Below are positions 15,024 through 24,793 of a DNA stretch of 49,624 nt, piece by piece. Under the pieces are notes generated by a model, which made no database searches, was not told the origin of the DNA, and saw nothing but the letters and a program-made list of their open reading frames with translations. The translations under genes were made by a program, and so were the position numbers. The DNA lies in assembly GCA_009780025.1 (NCBI GenBank), contig WRAV01000013.1, positions 1 through 49,624 on the forward strand, read 5' to 3'. Each line of letters opens with the position of its first letter. Position 1 is the stretch's first letter. The DNA is from Oscillospiraceae bacterium. Its GTDB lineage: Bacteria > Bacillota > Clostridia > Oscillospirales > Ruminococcaceae.

Positions 15024-17309
15024 ATGAGTATATATCCGATTGGTGAATGTCTGCCCAGAAAGGACGGCAGAGCTAAGGTTACAGGCAAGTCCAAATTTGG
15101 TGCAGACTGGAATGTTACGGGGCAGCTCTATGCCGCCGTACTGCACAGCCCCCACGGCCATGCTAAAATACTTAGCGTAGATGTGTCGGAGGCAAAGAAA
15201 TTGCCCGGAGTTCGCGCGGTGCTTTGCGGTGCCTGCTGCGAGGTGCTATATGGGCATATGCTGGTGGACCAGCCCATATTCGCGGTCAACAAAGTGCGCT
15301 ACTACGGTGAGCCGGTAGCTGCGGTAGCAGCTGATGACTTGCGCACCGCAAAAGAAGCCGTAAGGCTTATTAAGGTCGAATATGAGCCGCTTCCGCTGGT
15401 GGACTCAATTGACGATGCGCTAAGCAAAAAAGCAATGGTGCACGATGATTTAATGGCCTACCAAGCACTTGGTGGGGTATCCCCTGTTGCGGGTACCAAC
15501 ATCGTAGATACATACACACTCAAGCACGGCGACATCGACGAAGGATTTAAGCAGGCTGACGTCGTGGTGGAAAATGAGTTCTACTGTGCTATGGGCCAGC
15601 ACACTCCGCTAGAAACCCACGTCGCTATCGCCGATGCGGACGAGCACGGCTGCCACGTGTACACCCCCGCCCAGTCGCCGTTTATGATTCGCGGCGTCCT
15701 GGCAAAGGCCTTTGGGTATCGGGTCGACCGTGTGCGCGTTACCTGCACCGAAATCGGTGGTGGTTTTGGCTGCAAAGTTGAGGCGCGTCTGGAGCCAATT
15801 GCAATTGCCCTTTCCCGTGCGGCCCGCAAGCCGGTCAAAATCGAGAACGACCGCGGCGAGGAATTTGAATCGGCGCTCTGCCGTGGCCCGGTTAGGTTCC
15901 GCATGAAAACCGGCGCGACCAAAGATGGCAAACTTGTCGCTCAGCACATGCTAATTCATTGGGATACCGGCGCTTACACAACATTTGGCCCGCGGATAAA
16001 CTTCAACGCTGGCTTTGGCGCAAATGGCCCGTACCACATACCAAACGCCTTTGTCGACAGCTATGTCGTAATGACGAACAAAACCCTAGCCACAGCCTAC
16101 CGCGGGTTTGGCATAACCGAAGTCGCGTGCGCCCACGAAACACAGATGGAAGCCCTGGCCGAAAAGCTCGGCATGGATTCCCTGGAGTTTAGGCTGAAAA
16201 ACGTGCTGCGCGACGGCATGGAGAGCGTAACAGGGGAAATCGTGACCAGCATGGGAGGTGCAGAGTGCCTCGAAAAGGCTGCGGAAGGCATAGGTTGGAA
16301 AGACAAACCGCGCCGCTGGGTCACCGAAGATGGCAAGCTCAGAGGCAAAGGCCTTGCGTGCTATATGAAACTTACCGGCACACCCTCCACTACCTCGGCA
16401 ATGCTGCGGGTGAACGATGATGGCACTGTGACATTGCTTGAGGGCTCCCGTGAATTGGGCCAAGGCGTTGAGACTGCGCTGCCGCAAATCGCGGCCTCGG
16501 TGTTGGGCATGAACCCAGAGCGGATTCTCATGTCGCCGGTGGACACCGCCTTTACACCATACGACAAAACGACCACCGCAAGTCGCTCAACATTCCACGG
16601 CGGAAACGCGGTTATGTTGGCTGCCAAAGAGATTATCGAGAAGCTCAAGCCGCTGGTTGCGAAGAAGTGGAAGGTCGACCTGGCCAGTATCGTATTTAAG
16701 GATGGCGTGTTTACCTCCAAGAACAACAATACGCTAACACTGCACATGGACGATATCGGCAAAAGCGGCATAATGAAGGAAGAACCGCCGGTTCTCGCCA
16801 CGGGCACCTACGGCACCAAGGCTCTCTGGGACGCGCCGGATAAATATCACCAGTCCAAGCGTCCAGCAGCCTTCTGGATGATTGGCGCCCAGGCTGCGGA
16901 AGTTGAAATTGACCCGAAGACCGGTACCACCAAGATAATTCGCATGGGTGCCGCCCACGATGTGGGCAAGGCAATCAACCCGGATAGCTGCCGTCAGCAA
17001 ATCGAGGGCTCCCTCGTAATGGGCGTAGGCAACGCGATTATGGAAGAGATGATCTACCAGGACGGCGTGCTTGTAAACGGGAACTTGGTCGACTACAAGA
17101 TACCCACATCCATGGACGCGGACTTTGAAATGAACATCGCGCTTGTAGAAAAACCCGATCCCGAAGGGCCGCATGGAGTTAAAGGTATCGGTGAGCCCGG
17201 GCTTGCGCCCACCGCGCCATCTATCATAAACGCCATAAGCGCCGCATGCGAGCACAGATTTACAACAATGCCCGTAAAACCCGAAGATGTTCTGTTTAGG
17301 GGGGAATAA
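15024..17309 (+). CDS. Molybdenum hydroxylase, large (Mo-cofactor) subunit, xanthine dehydrogenase family
   Basis: A 761-residue catalytic subunit binding the molybdopterin cofactor. It has the N-terminal a/b hammerhead domain (about 15-125) followed by two Mo-binding domains. Motifs are GGGFGCK at 245-251, AYRGFG at 358-363 in the position of the active-site loop, and the catalytic glutamate E724 in GIGEPGLAPTAP. The loop is not the AYXCSFR of true CO dehydrogenase (CoxL form I). Family members hydroxylate purines, N-heterocycles or aldehydes with water as oxygen source. It is the first of three genes (Mo, FAD, Fe-S), 3 bases before the next. The maturation genes yqeC, yqeB, xdhC and mocA lie 17-20 kb downstream. 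In this sugar-enzyme context an aldehyde or aldose oxidation is plausible, but the substrate is not determined by the sequence. Confidence 0.92.
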   Translation: MSIYPIGECLPRKDGRAKVTGKSKFGADWNVTGQLYAAVLHSPHGHAKILSVDVSEAKKLPGVRAVLCGACCEVLYGHMLVDQPIFAVNKVRYYGEPVAAVAADDLRTAKEAVRLIKVEYEPLPLVDSIDDALSKKAMVHDDLMAYQALGGVSPVAGTNIVDTYTLKHGDIDEGFKQADVVVENEFYCAMGQHTPLETHVAIADADEHGCHVYTPAQSPFMIRGVLAKAFGYRVDRVRVTCTEIGGGFGCKVEARLEPIAIALSRAARKPVKIENDRGEEFESALCRGPVRFRMKTGATKDGKLVAQHMLIHWDTGAYTTFGPRINFNAGFGANGPYHIPNAFVDSYVVMTNKTLATAYRGFGITEVACAHETQMEALAEKLGMDSLEFRLKNVLRDGMESVTGEIVTSMGGAECLEKAAEGIGWKDKPRRWVTEDGKLRGKGLACYMKLTGTPSTTSAMLRVNDDGTVTLLEGSRELGQGVETALPQIAASVLGMNPERILMSPVDTAFTPYDKTTTASRSTFHGGNAVMLAAKEIIEKLKPLVAKKWKVDLASIVFKDGVFTSKNNNTLTLHMDDIGKSGIMKEEPPVLATGTYGTKALWDAPDKYHQSKRPAAFWMIGAQAAEVEIDPKTGTTKIIRMGAAHDVGKAINPDSCRQQIEGSLVMGVGNAIMEEMIYQDGVLVNGNLVDYKIPTSMDADFEMNIALVEKPDPEGPHGVKGIGEPGLAPTAPSIINAISAACEHRFTTMPVKPEDVLFRGE

Positions 17310-17312
17310 GTT

Positions 17313-18179
17313 ATGCTGCCAGCATTTGAACTTTTAACGCCAACGACAATCGCCGAAGCTTGCAAAATGAAGCTTGAAACTAAAGGTAAGCTTCTTGCGG
17401 GCGGCACGGATATCCTTGTAGGGATGCACGGCGGTAAAGAGCGTTACGAGACGCTGATCGACCTCAAAGGTATTGAGGAACTTAAAGGTTTTGACACAAA
17501 GGACGGCCTGGATTTCGGCGCGCTGACCCCGCACCGCGAGTTCGAGCAAAGCGCACTGATTAAGGAGCGGTACACCGCTCTGTACGAGGGATGCTCTCAA
17601 GTTGGGTCGTCACAGATACGCATAAGGGGAACAGTCGGCGGGAACATCTGTAACGCCGCGCCCTCGGCGGATAGCATTGGGCCGCTGCTCGTGTTCGGTG
17701 CGACCTGCGTTATAGCGGGCGCAGATGGCCGGCGCGAGGTGCCGCTGAGCGAGTTCTTCACCGGACCTAAGAAGACGGTTCTGGGTGAAAGCGAGCTCCT
17801 TGAGCGAGTATTGGTTCCAAGTCCCGTGAATGGTTCGGGCAGCGCCTACACAAAATACACAAGGCGCAGAGCCATGGATTTGGCGCTGCTGGGTGTGTCC
17901 TGCTACGTCGTGCTCGACGCAAAAGGGAAAATAGAAGTAGCGCGCATTGCCCTTACAACAGCCGCACCAACACCTATACGCGCGACAAACGCGGAAGAGT
18001 TTTTGGTAGGCAAAACGCTGGATGACGCTGTGCTTGGCGAGATTTCTGAGCTTGTCGCAAAGCAGGCCAAGCCGCGCTCTAGCTGGCGCTCTTCGGCGGA
18101 GTTTAGAATCGAGCTCGTCAAAGAGCTTACCGTAAGAACGCTGAGACTAGCGGAAGAGCGCGCAAAGGGGGAAGCGTAA
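17313..18179 (+). CDS. Molybdenum hydroxylase, FAD subunit
   Basis: A 288-residue flavoprotein of the CoxM/XdhB family that carries electrons from the iron-sulfur subunit to the final acceptor. FAD-binding signatures are GGTDILVGMHGG near residues 30-41 and the loop RGTVGGNICNAAPSADS near 105-121. The C-terminal CO-dehydrogenase flavoprotein domain (about 175-285) is complete. Ribosome site AGGGGGG precedes the ATG. It overlaps the next start by one base (TAATG). Confidence 0.93.
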   Translation: MLPAFELLTPTTIAEACKMKLETKGKLLAGGTDILVGMHGGKERYETLIDLKGIEELKGFDTKDGLDFGALTPHREFEQSALIKERYTALYEGCSQVGSSQIRIRGTVGGNICNAAPSADSIGPLLVFGATCVIAGADGRREVPLSEFFTGPKKTVLGESELLERVLVPSPVNGSGSAYTKYTRRRAMDLALLGVSCYVVLDAKGKIEVARIALTTAAPTPIRATNAEEFLVGKTLDDAVLGEISELVAKQAKPRSSWRSSAEFRIELVKELTVRTLRLAEERAKGEA

Positions 18180-18658
18180 TGACTCACAAAACTATAAAGG
18201 CTACCGTAAACGGCGAAGTATACGAGCGGACGATTCCTGTTTGCATGACGCTTGCGGAATTTTTGCGGGAAGAGCTTGGGCTGACTGGCACAAAGATTGG
18301 CTGCAACGAAGGTGAGTGCGGTGCATGCACGGTAATCATTTCTGGCAAGCCGATGAATTCGTGCCTTGTGCTGGCAGTAGAAGCCGACGGCGCGGAAGTG
18401 CTGACTATAGAAGGCGTCTCCCAGGGTGAAAAGCTGCACCCGCTGCAGCAGGCCTTCTTGGACGCAGGCGCTATACAGTGTGGGTTCTGTACGCCCGGCA
18501 TGGTTCTCACCGCCAAGGCGTTGATTGAAGAAAACCCAAACCCAACCGAGGCTGAAGTCCGCAAGGGCATAGAGGGCAACATTTGCCGGTGCACCGGCTA
18601 CAACCGCATAATCGACGCGATCATGAACGAGGCCGAGAGGGTTCGCGGTGACAAGTAG
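18179..18658 (+). CDS. Molybdenum hydroxylase, 2x[2Fe-2S] subunit
   Basis: A 159-residue iron-sulfur subunit. The plant-ferredoxin-like N-terminal domain holds the first cluster in CNEGECGAC plus a downstream cysteine (NSC), and the C-terminal helical domain holds the second in CGFC...CRC of the ICRCTGYNRI motif. It links the Mo site to FAD. Order large-FAD-FeS matches many clostridial hydroxylases. The three genes are evidently co-translated. Confidence 0.95.
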   Translation: MTHKTIKATVNGEVYERTIPVCMTLAEFLREELGLTGTKIGCNEGECGACTVIISGKPMNSCLVLAVEADGAEVLTIEGVSQGEKLHPLQQAFLDAGAIQCGFCTPGMVLTAKALIEENPNPTEAEVRKGIEGNICRCTGYNRIIDAIMNEAERVRGDK

Positions 18659-18720
18659 TAAATAGCGCAGGAAACGCGAAAGACAGCAAAATTGTACGCA
18701 GGAAAGGGATGGTCATTAAG

Positions 18721-19743
18721 ATGAAAGCAGATAACCCGATTAAGGATTTTGTGCTTGACCCAAGCAAAGCCGTATTTGTAGGTACCGACCTTCAGCGACC
18801 GGAGTGTATCCTCGCTGAGCCCAACGGCGACTTGTGGGTTGCTGACGCAAGAGGCGGTGTAGCTCACATAAAGCCGGATGGCAGCCAGAAGATTATCACC
18901 CAAAAGTATGCCGACAAAATAGACCACGCCTCCGGCGAAGTCATGCGCTACTTTGAAGGCACGCTTCCAAACGGCCTGGCATTCGCGAGCAACGGCGACA
19001 TCCTCATCTCCAACTTCGGCACCGACTGCCTAGAGCGGATGAAGCGCACCGGCGAGACCGAGATCCTGTTCGACACTGTCAACGGCAAGGAGATCGGCAA
19101 GGTGAACTTTGTCCTGCGTGACTCTAAAGACCGGCTTTGGATAACCATCACCACTATGCGTAAAAACTGGCTAGACGCACTCGACCCCAACTTGGCCGAT
19201 GGCTACATTGCCAGATACGATGACCGCGGCATACACATCGTAGCCGATGGACTTATGTTCACCAACGAAGTGCGCTTCGATAAAAACGAAGAGTACCTCT
19301 ATGTGGTACAAACCACCGGCGGCAACGTGCTCCGCTTCCGTTGCGATGCAAACGGTGACCTGCATGACCGTGAGATCTACGGCCCGACCCATATGGGCAA
19401 AGGCGCATATCCGGACGGCATTGCTTTTGACACCTACGGCAACCTTTGGGGTACCTCCGTTTACTCTGACATGGTGTGGGTGATTACGCCGGACGGCGAA
19501 TTCAAAGTTCTGCTCGATGAAGGCGACCCCGTAAAAGTCAAAGCCCTGGACGACGCGTTCAGAGAGAACCGCGTAACTTACGACCTGCTATTTGAAACCG
19601 GTCGTGGCATCGCTCCCTGGATGGCCAGCGTCACCTTTGGTGGAAAAGACCTCAAGAAGCTCTACCTCGGTTCGTTGCGCGCTACAAACATTCCTTGCTG
19701 GGATGTGCCTGTAGCTGGGCTGCCAATGGTGCATTGGAAATAA
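18721..19743 (+). CDS. SMP-30/gluconolactonase-family protein
   Basis: A 340-residue six-bladed beta-propeller of the SGL family; members hydrolyse sugar lactones with one divalent metal. Typical sequence includes RPECILAEPNGDLWVADA near residue 24-41, PNGLAFASNGDILISNFG, FTNEVRFDKNEEYLYV and PDGIAFDTYGNLWGTSVY, each blade ending in the family pattern. The start at 18721 is preferred because GGAAAGGG abuts the earlier ATG at 18709 with no spacing but is 12 bases before this one. Sitting directly after a molybdenum hydroxylase, it could open a lactone made by oxidation of a cyclic sugar; that link is inference. Confidence 0.85.
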   Translation: MKADNPIKDFVLDPSKAVFVGTDLQRPECILAEPNGDLWVADARGGVAHIKPDGSQKIITQKYADKIDHASGEVMRYFEGTLPNGLAFASNGDILISNFGTDCLERMKRTGETEILFDTVNGKEIGKVNFVLRDSKDRLWITITTMRKNWLDALDPNLADGYIARYDDRGIHIVADGLMFTNEVRFDKNEEYLYVVQTTGGNVLRFRCDANGDLHDREIYGPTHMGKGAYPDGIAFDTYGNLWGTSVYSDMVWVITPDGEFKVLLDEGDPVKVKALDDAFRENRVTYDLLFETGRGIAPWMASVTFGGKDLKKLYLGSLRATNIPCWDVPVAGLPMVHWK

Positions 19744-19792
19744 AAACAGGTTCCAACATTATTCACATCCATAATAACCGAAAGGAAGATAT

Positions 19793-20692
19793 ATGATGAA
19801 TCAGTACTCAGAACAAATCAGCAGCAACAAGGCCGCAATACGTTTCGACGTGTTCAGCAAAGAAAAGCGCGACGTGCTCGTGCAAGACTCCTCTTTCCTC
19901 AATTACCGCCTGGCAGCGGTAGAGATTAGCAAAAACCCCACCAAGCAAAAAGCCGACATCGTCTGGAATGTAGACACCGCCAAAAAGGCTATTTCTTACA
20001 ACAACGGTGTTCTGACCCTAGACGGCAAGTGGGAAGAGGGCGAGCTCAACAAAATTATGGTTACAATGCTGGCGAATGAAATGGACCAAGTTGGCCTGCA
20101 TCCGTTCCATTCCTCCGCAGTACAATATAAGGGCAAGCTGATCCTTATCGTTGGCGGCGAGAACAACCACGGTAAATCGATGAGCCAGCTCGAAGCTTGC
20201 CGCCGCGGTGGTAAGATATTCTCGACCGAGACTACTGTCACTGACGAAGACGGCATGGCTCTTTACGGCTCGACCAATATTTGGATGGCCAAGAAGCGCG
20301 CCAAAGGCACCGAGCGTTCCGATTTGCCGGATACCGATGAGGGTGTTCTGAAGTTCTGGGATAAGCAACCCGAGATGTCGTTTGTGGGCGGCCCGCTCAA
20401 GATTGACTTTGCGTTCCTGCCGGGCATTGACGGCCACTTTGACACCCAAGTTGTACCGATGGGTCAATACGAGCGCGCTTACCAATCCTACCACTCGCTG
20501 ATGAACTTCTTTGGTCTGAACCAACTTCTCAGCGGTGAAGACGGACTTGTAATGCCTATAGTTGACACACCTGAGCGTCGTGAAGCGCGTGGCAAGTTCT
20601 GCGCCGACTTTGTACGCGACATCCCCCACTTCTACATGATGCGTGCAAAGTCTCCCCAGCTGATCTTCGACGAGATCGACAAAATGCTGTAA
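19793..20692 (+). CDS. HPr-kinase-like P-loop protein, probable small-molecule kinase
   Basis: A 299-residue protein with a Walker A motif GENNHGKS at 122-129 preceded by HPFHSSAVQYKGKLILIVGG, the layout of the HprK/P C-terminal kinase fold (His-containing strand, P-loop, then RRGGKIFSTE in place of the RG...LVADD segment). Length is close to HprK, but the N-terminal ligand domain and the HPr-interaction signature of genuine HprK were not recognised. HprK-fold proteins that phosphorylate small molecules are known. Its position between a lactonase and a zinc dehydrogenase suggests that it phosphorylates a pathway intermediate. The alternative is a regulatory kinase. Ribosome site AAAGGAAG precedes two adjacent ATGs (19793, 19796). 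Confidence 0.55.
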   Translation: MMNQYSEQISSNKAAIRFDVFSKEKRDVLVQDSSFLNYRLAAVEISKNPTKQKADIVWNVDTAKKAISYNNGVLTLDGKWEEGELNKIMVTMLANEMDQVGLHPFHSSAVQYKGKLILIVGGENNHGKSMSQLEACRRGGKIFSTETTVTDEDGMALYGSTNIWMAKKRAKGTERSDLPDTDEGVLKFWDKQPEMSFVGGPLKIDFAFLPGIDGHFDTQVVPMGQYERAYQSYHSLMNFFGLNQLLSGEDGLVMPIVDTPERREARGKFCADFVRDIPHFYMMRAKSPQLIFDEIDKML

Positions 20693-20733
20693 GCATCCCT
20701 GCAAACACTCAGCTGCTTAGAGAGGAAATGTAA

Positions 20734-21795
20734 ATGAAAGACATGATGAACGCTCTACAGCTAAACGCTCCAAATGAGCTGGTTTATACACAGGTACCCG
20801 TGCCGACACCCGGCGCGAACGAAGTCCTGTGCAAGGTAGAGTCTATATCTATCTGCGGAACAGACGCCCATATTATAGCTGGTGCCTTCCCCGGCTTTTG
20901 GCCTCCGAAGTTTCCACTGGTACTTGGCCACGAGTGGGCAGGTCAGGTGGTAGCGCTGGGAGAAAAAACAGCCAAATTCGGCTGGACTGTCGGTGACCGG
21001 GTTGCCGGTATTGCCAACAACCCTTGCGGACACTGCAAAAACTGCCTGGCGGGGCGTTTTACCATCTGCCTCAACTACGGCAAGGAGGGCATCCACAAAA
21101 TGTACGGGCACACCTACCAAGGTGCATATGCCGAGTACATCGCTGTGGACGTAAACAGCATCTCTAAAATTCCCGATGACTTCGACTACAACCTCGCAGC
21201 CTGCATGGATCCTTTAAGCATCGCGCTGCACATGGTTATGCGAAGCGGCATCCAGCCCGGCGACACCGTATTTATCGGTGGTTCCGGTGCGCAGGGACTT
21301 ATGTCCATCATCTGCTGCAAGAGCATGGGCGCAGGGAAGATCATCATAAGCGGTACCGGCCACAGGCTCAAAGCAGCCGAAGAACTCGGCGCAATCACCC
21401 TTGATTACAAAACGGACAAGATCACCGAGCGTGTGATGGAAATGACCGGCGGCCTTGGCGTAAAGCGCGTTATCGAGTGTACCGGTACTGCAAAAGGTGT
21501 GCGCGATGCCTGCGACCTAGTCGCTAGAGGCGGCTGCATATCCACCGTCAGCCTGCCGGGCGAAGAAGTCGCTCTGCCAATCCGCAAGTTTGTATTGGAT
21601 GAGATTGATTTCCACGGCTGCCGCGCAAACCCCAACACACTCGAAAAGGCGATCGCGATCTCCAACCATTACAGGGAAGAGCTCCAGAGGATAATCACTC
21701 ACGAGTTCGCGATGTCCGATTACAAGAACGCCTTTGAGACATTCACCAAGCGCCTTGACAATTCGCTCAAGGTAGTTGTAAAACCGGCCCTGTAG
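20734..21795 (+). CDS. Zinc-dependent medium-chain dehydrogenase, polyol/threonine dehydrogenase type
   Basis: A 353-residue MDR alcohol dehydrogenase. Catalytic zinc ligands are C41 (ICGTDAH) and H66-E67 (GHEWAG); the structural zinc site is C98, C101, C104 and C112 (NPCGHCKNCLAGRFTIC). The nucleotide-binding motif is GGSGAQG near 178-184. The ligand set and length fit sorbitol/threonine/galactitol dehydrogenases, which oxidise a secondary alcohol with NAD(P). Adjacent genes suggest a sugar-derived polyol or sugar acid as substrate; the exact one is not visible. Confidence 0.88.
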   Translation: MKDMMNALQLNAPNELVYTQVPVPTPGANEVLCKVESISICGTDAHIIAGAFPGFWPPKFPLVLGHEWAGQVVALGEKTAKFGWTVGDRVAGIANNPCGHCKNCLAGRFTICLNYGKEGIHKMYGHTYQGAYAEYIAVDVNSISKIPDDFDYNLAACMDPLSIALHMVMRSGIQPGDTVFIGGSGAQGLMSIICCKSMGAGKIIISGTGHRLKAAEELGAITLDYKTDKITERVMEMTGGLGVKRVIECTGTAKGVRDACDLVARGGCISTVSLPGEEVALPIRKFVLDEIDFHGCRANPNTLEKAIAISNHYREELQRIITHEFAMSDYKNAFETFTKRLDNSLKVVVKPAL

Positions 21796-21868
21796 GGGCA
21801 GCTTGGATCCAGGTTATTTAAACTATCCGGAAGTGGTTGCTTCTCGAAAACAAGGAGGGAAAGGTCTA

Positions 21869-23122
21869 ATGGCAAAGAAAGCAGTAGTATGTTTAGTTGG
21901 TACATTGGACACAAAGGGCGAGGAGTATGCGTTTGTAAAAGAGCGCCTTATTGACGCCGGCGTAGATGTGCTCATGATTGACACCGGGGTTCTGGCCGAG
22001 CCTCACTTTGCGCCGGATATCGGCGCGGCCGCAGTCGCCAAAGAAGCAGGCGTCACCCTGGCGGATTTCCGCCAAAACGTTGAGGGAAGCACCCGCGTTA
22101 ACGCCAACAAAGCTATGGGAAGCGGCGTGACCGTTATACTCAAAAAGCTTATCGCTGAAGGCAAAATTGACGCAGTGCTTGGCATGGGCGGCACCGGCGG
22201 AACAGACCTTATCAGCGGGGCGTACCGTCAATTGCCTCTCGGGTTCCCCAAGGTGCTCGTATCCACAATGGCGTCGAACAACACAAAGCCTTATGTCGGC
22301 TGTTCTGATATGGCAATGTTCAACGCGGTAACCGATATTGCTGGGCTTAACAGCGTTTCTAGGGTAATTCTCTCCAACGCGGCACACGCGGCTGCAGGCA
22401 TGGCTAAAGATTACGAGACCACCAAAAAATATCTGGCCAGCGCAAACCCGCTGATAGCGATTACCATGTTCGGCGTTACCACTCCCGGCGTTATGGCTGC
22501 CCGCGCGATTCTGGAAAGCAGCGGCTACGATGTGGTAATCTTCCATGCGGTTGGCCAAGGTGCTGCCATGGAAGAACTGATTGACGCCGGCGTAATCAAT
22601 GGTCTGATTGACATGACCCTGCCCGAGCTGCTTAACTGCAAGAACGGCGGTATTTTCAGTGCAGGCACCGACCGCATGAACGCCGCTATCCGCGCAAAGG
22701 TTCCCCAGGTAATCTCGCTGGGAGCCATCGAGTGCTTTAACTTCGGCGCACCCCCTACTATCCCTGCCGAGTACAATACACCCGAGCGCAAGGTAATACT
22801 GCATAACCCCAACATAACCTCCCTGCTGGCAACACCCGACGAGCTTGTATGGCTTGGCGAGTATGTAGCGGACAAGGCAAACCAAGCTGTCAAGAACACT
22901 CCGGTCGCGGTTATGATTCCTCTCAAGGGTCTGGATAAGTACATGGCGGAGGGTGGCCCCTGGCATGGAGCCGAGTACCTCGAGCCTCTCTTCCAGACGC
23001 TTCGCGGTAAGCTTGACAGCGCTGTTGAGCGCATTGAGATGAACAACTTCATCAACGACGAAGAGTTCGGCCAAGCGGTTGCGAACAAGTTCATCCAAGT
23101 CTGGAAAGCCAGCGGCAAGTAA
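21869..23122 (+). CDS. Tm-1-like ATP-binding domain protein (UPF0261)
   Basis: A 417-residue member of the UPF0261 family, related to the N-terminal part of the tomato resistance protein Tm-1. Recognisable features include the N-terminal VCLVGTLDTKGEEYAFVKE, GMGGTGGTDLISGAYRQLP, and HAVGQGAAMEELI motifs. The start at 21869 follows AAGGAGGGAAAGG; an upstream frame from 21803 is out of reach of that site. Its biochemical function is not established. In Tm-1-like proteins this domain is joined to a PEP-hydrolase-type TIM barrel, and such a TIM barrel is encoded separately here at 37903-38730. Confidence 0.88.
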   Translation: MAKKAVVCLVGTLDTKGEEYAFVKERLIDAGVDVLMIDTGVLAEPHFAPDIGAAAVAKEAGVTLADFRQNVEGSTRVNANKAMGSGVTVILKKLIAEGKIDAVLGMGGTGGTDLISGAYRQLPLGFPKVLVSTMASNNTKPYVGCSDMAMFNAVTDIAGLNSVSRVILSNAAHAAAGMAKDYETTKKYLASANPLIAITMFGVTTPGVMAARAILESSGYDVVIFHAVGQGAAMEELIDAGVINGLIDMTLPELLNCKNGGIFSAGTDRMNAAIRAKVPQVISLGAIECFNFGAPPTIPAEYNTPERKVILHNPNITSLLATPDELVWLGEYVADKANQAVKNTPVAVMIPLKGLDKYMAEGGPWHGAEYLEPLFQTLRGKLDSAVERIEMNNFINDEEFGQAVANKFIQVWKASGK

Positions 23123-23349
23123 AGCTCGCGCTATCGCAGCTCCAAGAGCCTGTTTCTATAGCTCGAAACGCCCCGCAACGAGGGTTTTCTGCGGACATGT
23201 GTCAATTTATTTTGAAACACGCAAAAAATGTCATTGTTTGTCGAAAGCCTCTCGCCGTGTTGGCACTTCTCGCTTATTAAGGCGGGCTCTAGTTAATTGG
23301 CGCACCCTTTCAAAGCTTTATACCAAACATCAAAGAAGGAGAGATTGTT

Positions 23350-24723
23350 ATGCAAAGGAAAAATCTGAAAGCGCTGCTGATGATCATTATTTCAGTTGCG
23401 TTGGTTCTGGCGGCATGTACTCCAGCCGCTACACCGCCCGTAGCACCGCCCGCAGCAGGTGACGCACCGGCAGGTGACGCGCCCGCAGGTGATGCACCCG
23501 CAGCAACTGGCGAGCCCATCCTGTTCGGTCACCTTGCTTACCACACAGGTGGTTTCGGCTTCCACGGCCCTCAGTTTGACGCCTCGGTTAACCTCGCGAT
23601 CCGCGAAGCAAACCAAGACCCGCCTCTGGGCCGCCCGATATCTCCGGCATGGCACGTTGACGTTGGCACACTTGGCGAAGGCGATGCTGCTCGCCAGCTG
23701 GTTGACGCACACGGCGTACACATCCTGTACAACACTGCAGGTCAGTATATCACTTACCGCCAGTGGATACTGCAGCACGTAGCGGATAACGACGGTCCTC
23801 TGATGCCCTCGATTCACGGCGGCGCGGTACCGGATAAGTACGGTGGCACTCCGCTGGAGCCCCTGATGCGCGGTGAGCCCCAAACTTCCGAGATGGCAAT
23901 GGCCATGCTGCTGGACTTCTATGACATGGGCGGCCGCTCGGTAGTTATCGTAGCTTCTGACAGAGAAGAAATGATGCAGCAGCGCGCATATACAATAGAA
24001 GCTGCTGAGCTTCTGGGTATTGAAGTGCTCGACGTTATCGTCATCCAACCCGGCGAAACTTCTTACAGAGCCGAGGCTTCCCGCGTTGTAATGCATGATC
24101 CGGATGGCGTTATTCAGTTTAGCCACGCAGGCTGCTCCGGTATATTCCTGTCCAACGCAACCGAGCTGGGCGCTTCCGACATGCTGTGGTACGTTGAGAC
24201 CAACTCGGCATTCCAACCGTTTGTCGATGCTGCGACCATCGACGCTATCAACGCGCAGAGAACTGTAAGATGGCCGACCATCGCTGTTCAAGACAACCCG
24301 GCATGGCACCACTTCAGCGCGCTGTGGTACGACTTCTGGGATCCCAGACCCGACGAGCCCGCACACAACTACTACGTCACCAGCTCTTGGGATATCCTGA
24401 TGCTGACATTCCTGGCGATCGAAAAAGCCGGCTCCCTCTACGCTTCTGATTGGGTACCTGCAATGTACGCCATAGCGGCACCCGGCGGCGAAATTGTTCA
24501 CACTTACCTGGATGGTATTGCTGCACTTCGAGCAGGCAGAGAGATTCAATACGTTGGTGTTGTTGGCACCCTTGACTTCTCGTCGACCGGCACCATCAAC
24601 ATGGACTGGGTTGTCGGAAGCTGGAATCCCGATGGCACACCCAACTACGACGGCAACGTCATCACAAGGCAAAGGCAGAACGAGATCATCTCCCAGCTCA
24701 CCACCGAGTGGTCTTGGGACTAA
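23350..24723 (+). CDS. ABC transporter substrate-binding lipoprotein, branched-chain-amino-acid (LivK) type
   Basis: A 457-residue periplasmic-binding fold type I protein. It has a lipoprotein signal with lipobox LAAC at residues 21-24, a Pro/Ala linker with three GDAPA repeats, and the two-lobed body (about 55-457). The frame is rich in Trp, Tyr and His around the expected ligand cleft. It delivers substrate to the permeases encoded just downstream. Liv-type importers also carry urea, amides, aromatic acids and other small polar compounds, so this may import the pathway substrate rather than amino acids. Ribosome site AAGGAGAG. The 227 bases upstream hold no clear promoter. Confidence 0.87.
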   Translation: MQRKNLKALLMIIISVALVLAACTPAATPPVAPPAAGDAPAGDAPAGDAPAATGEPILFGHLAYHTGGFGFHGPQFDASVNLAIREANQDPPLGRPISPAWHVDVGTLGEGDAARQLVDAHGVHILYNTAGQYITYRQWILQHVADNDGPLMPSIHGGAVPDKYGGTPLEPLMRGEPQTSEMAMAMLLDFYDMGGRSVVIVASDREEMMQQRAYTIEAAELLGIEVLDVIVIQPGETSYRAEASRVVMHDPDGVIQFSHAGCSGIFLSNATELGASDMLWYVETNSAFQPFVDAATIDAINAQRTVRWPTIAVQDNPAWHHFSALWYDFWDPRPDEPAHNYYVTSSWDILMLTFLAIEKAGSLYASDWVPAMYAIAAPGGEIVHTYLDGIAALRAGREIQYVGVVGTLDFSSTGTINMDWVVGSWNPDGTPNYDGNVITRQRQNEIISQLTTEWSWD

Positions 24724-24793
24724 GATTTCTAGCTTAGTATTTTTTACGGCGAGGTGAGTCGCGCCGGACAGTTTAGAGCAAGATGAAAATGGG

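Noticed and set aside
15024-18658. Carbon monoxide dehydrogenase (CoxLMS)
   Set aside because: The active-site loop is AYRGFG, not AYXCSFR of form I CoxL, so only the general hydroxylase call is made.
23460-23512. Tandem repeat in the binding-protein gene (GDAPA x3)
   Set aside because: It encodes an ordinary lipoprotein linker; not a separate element.
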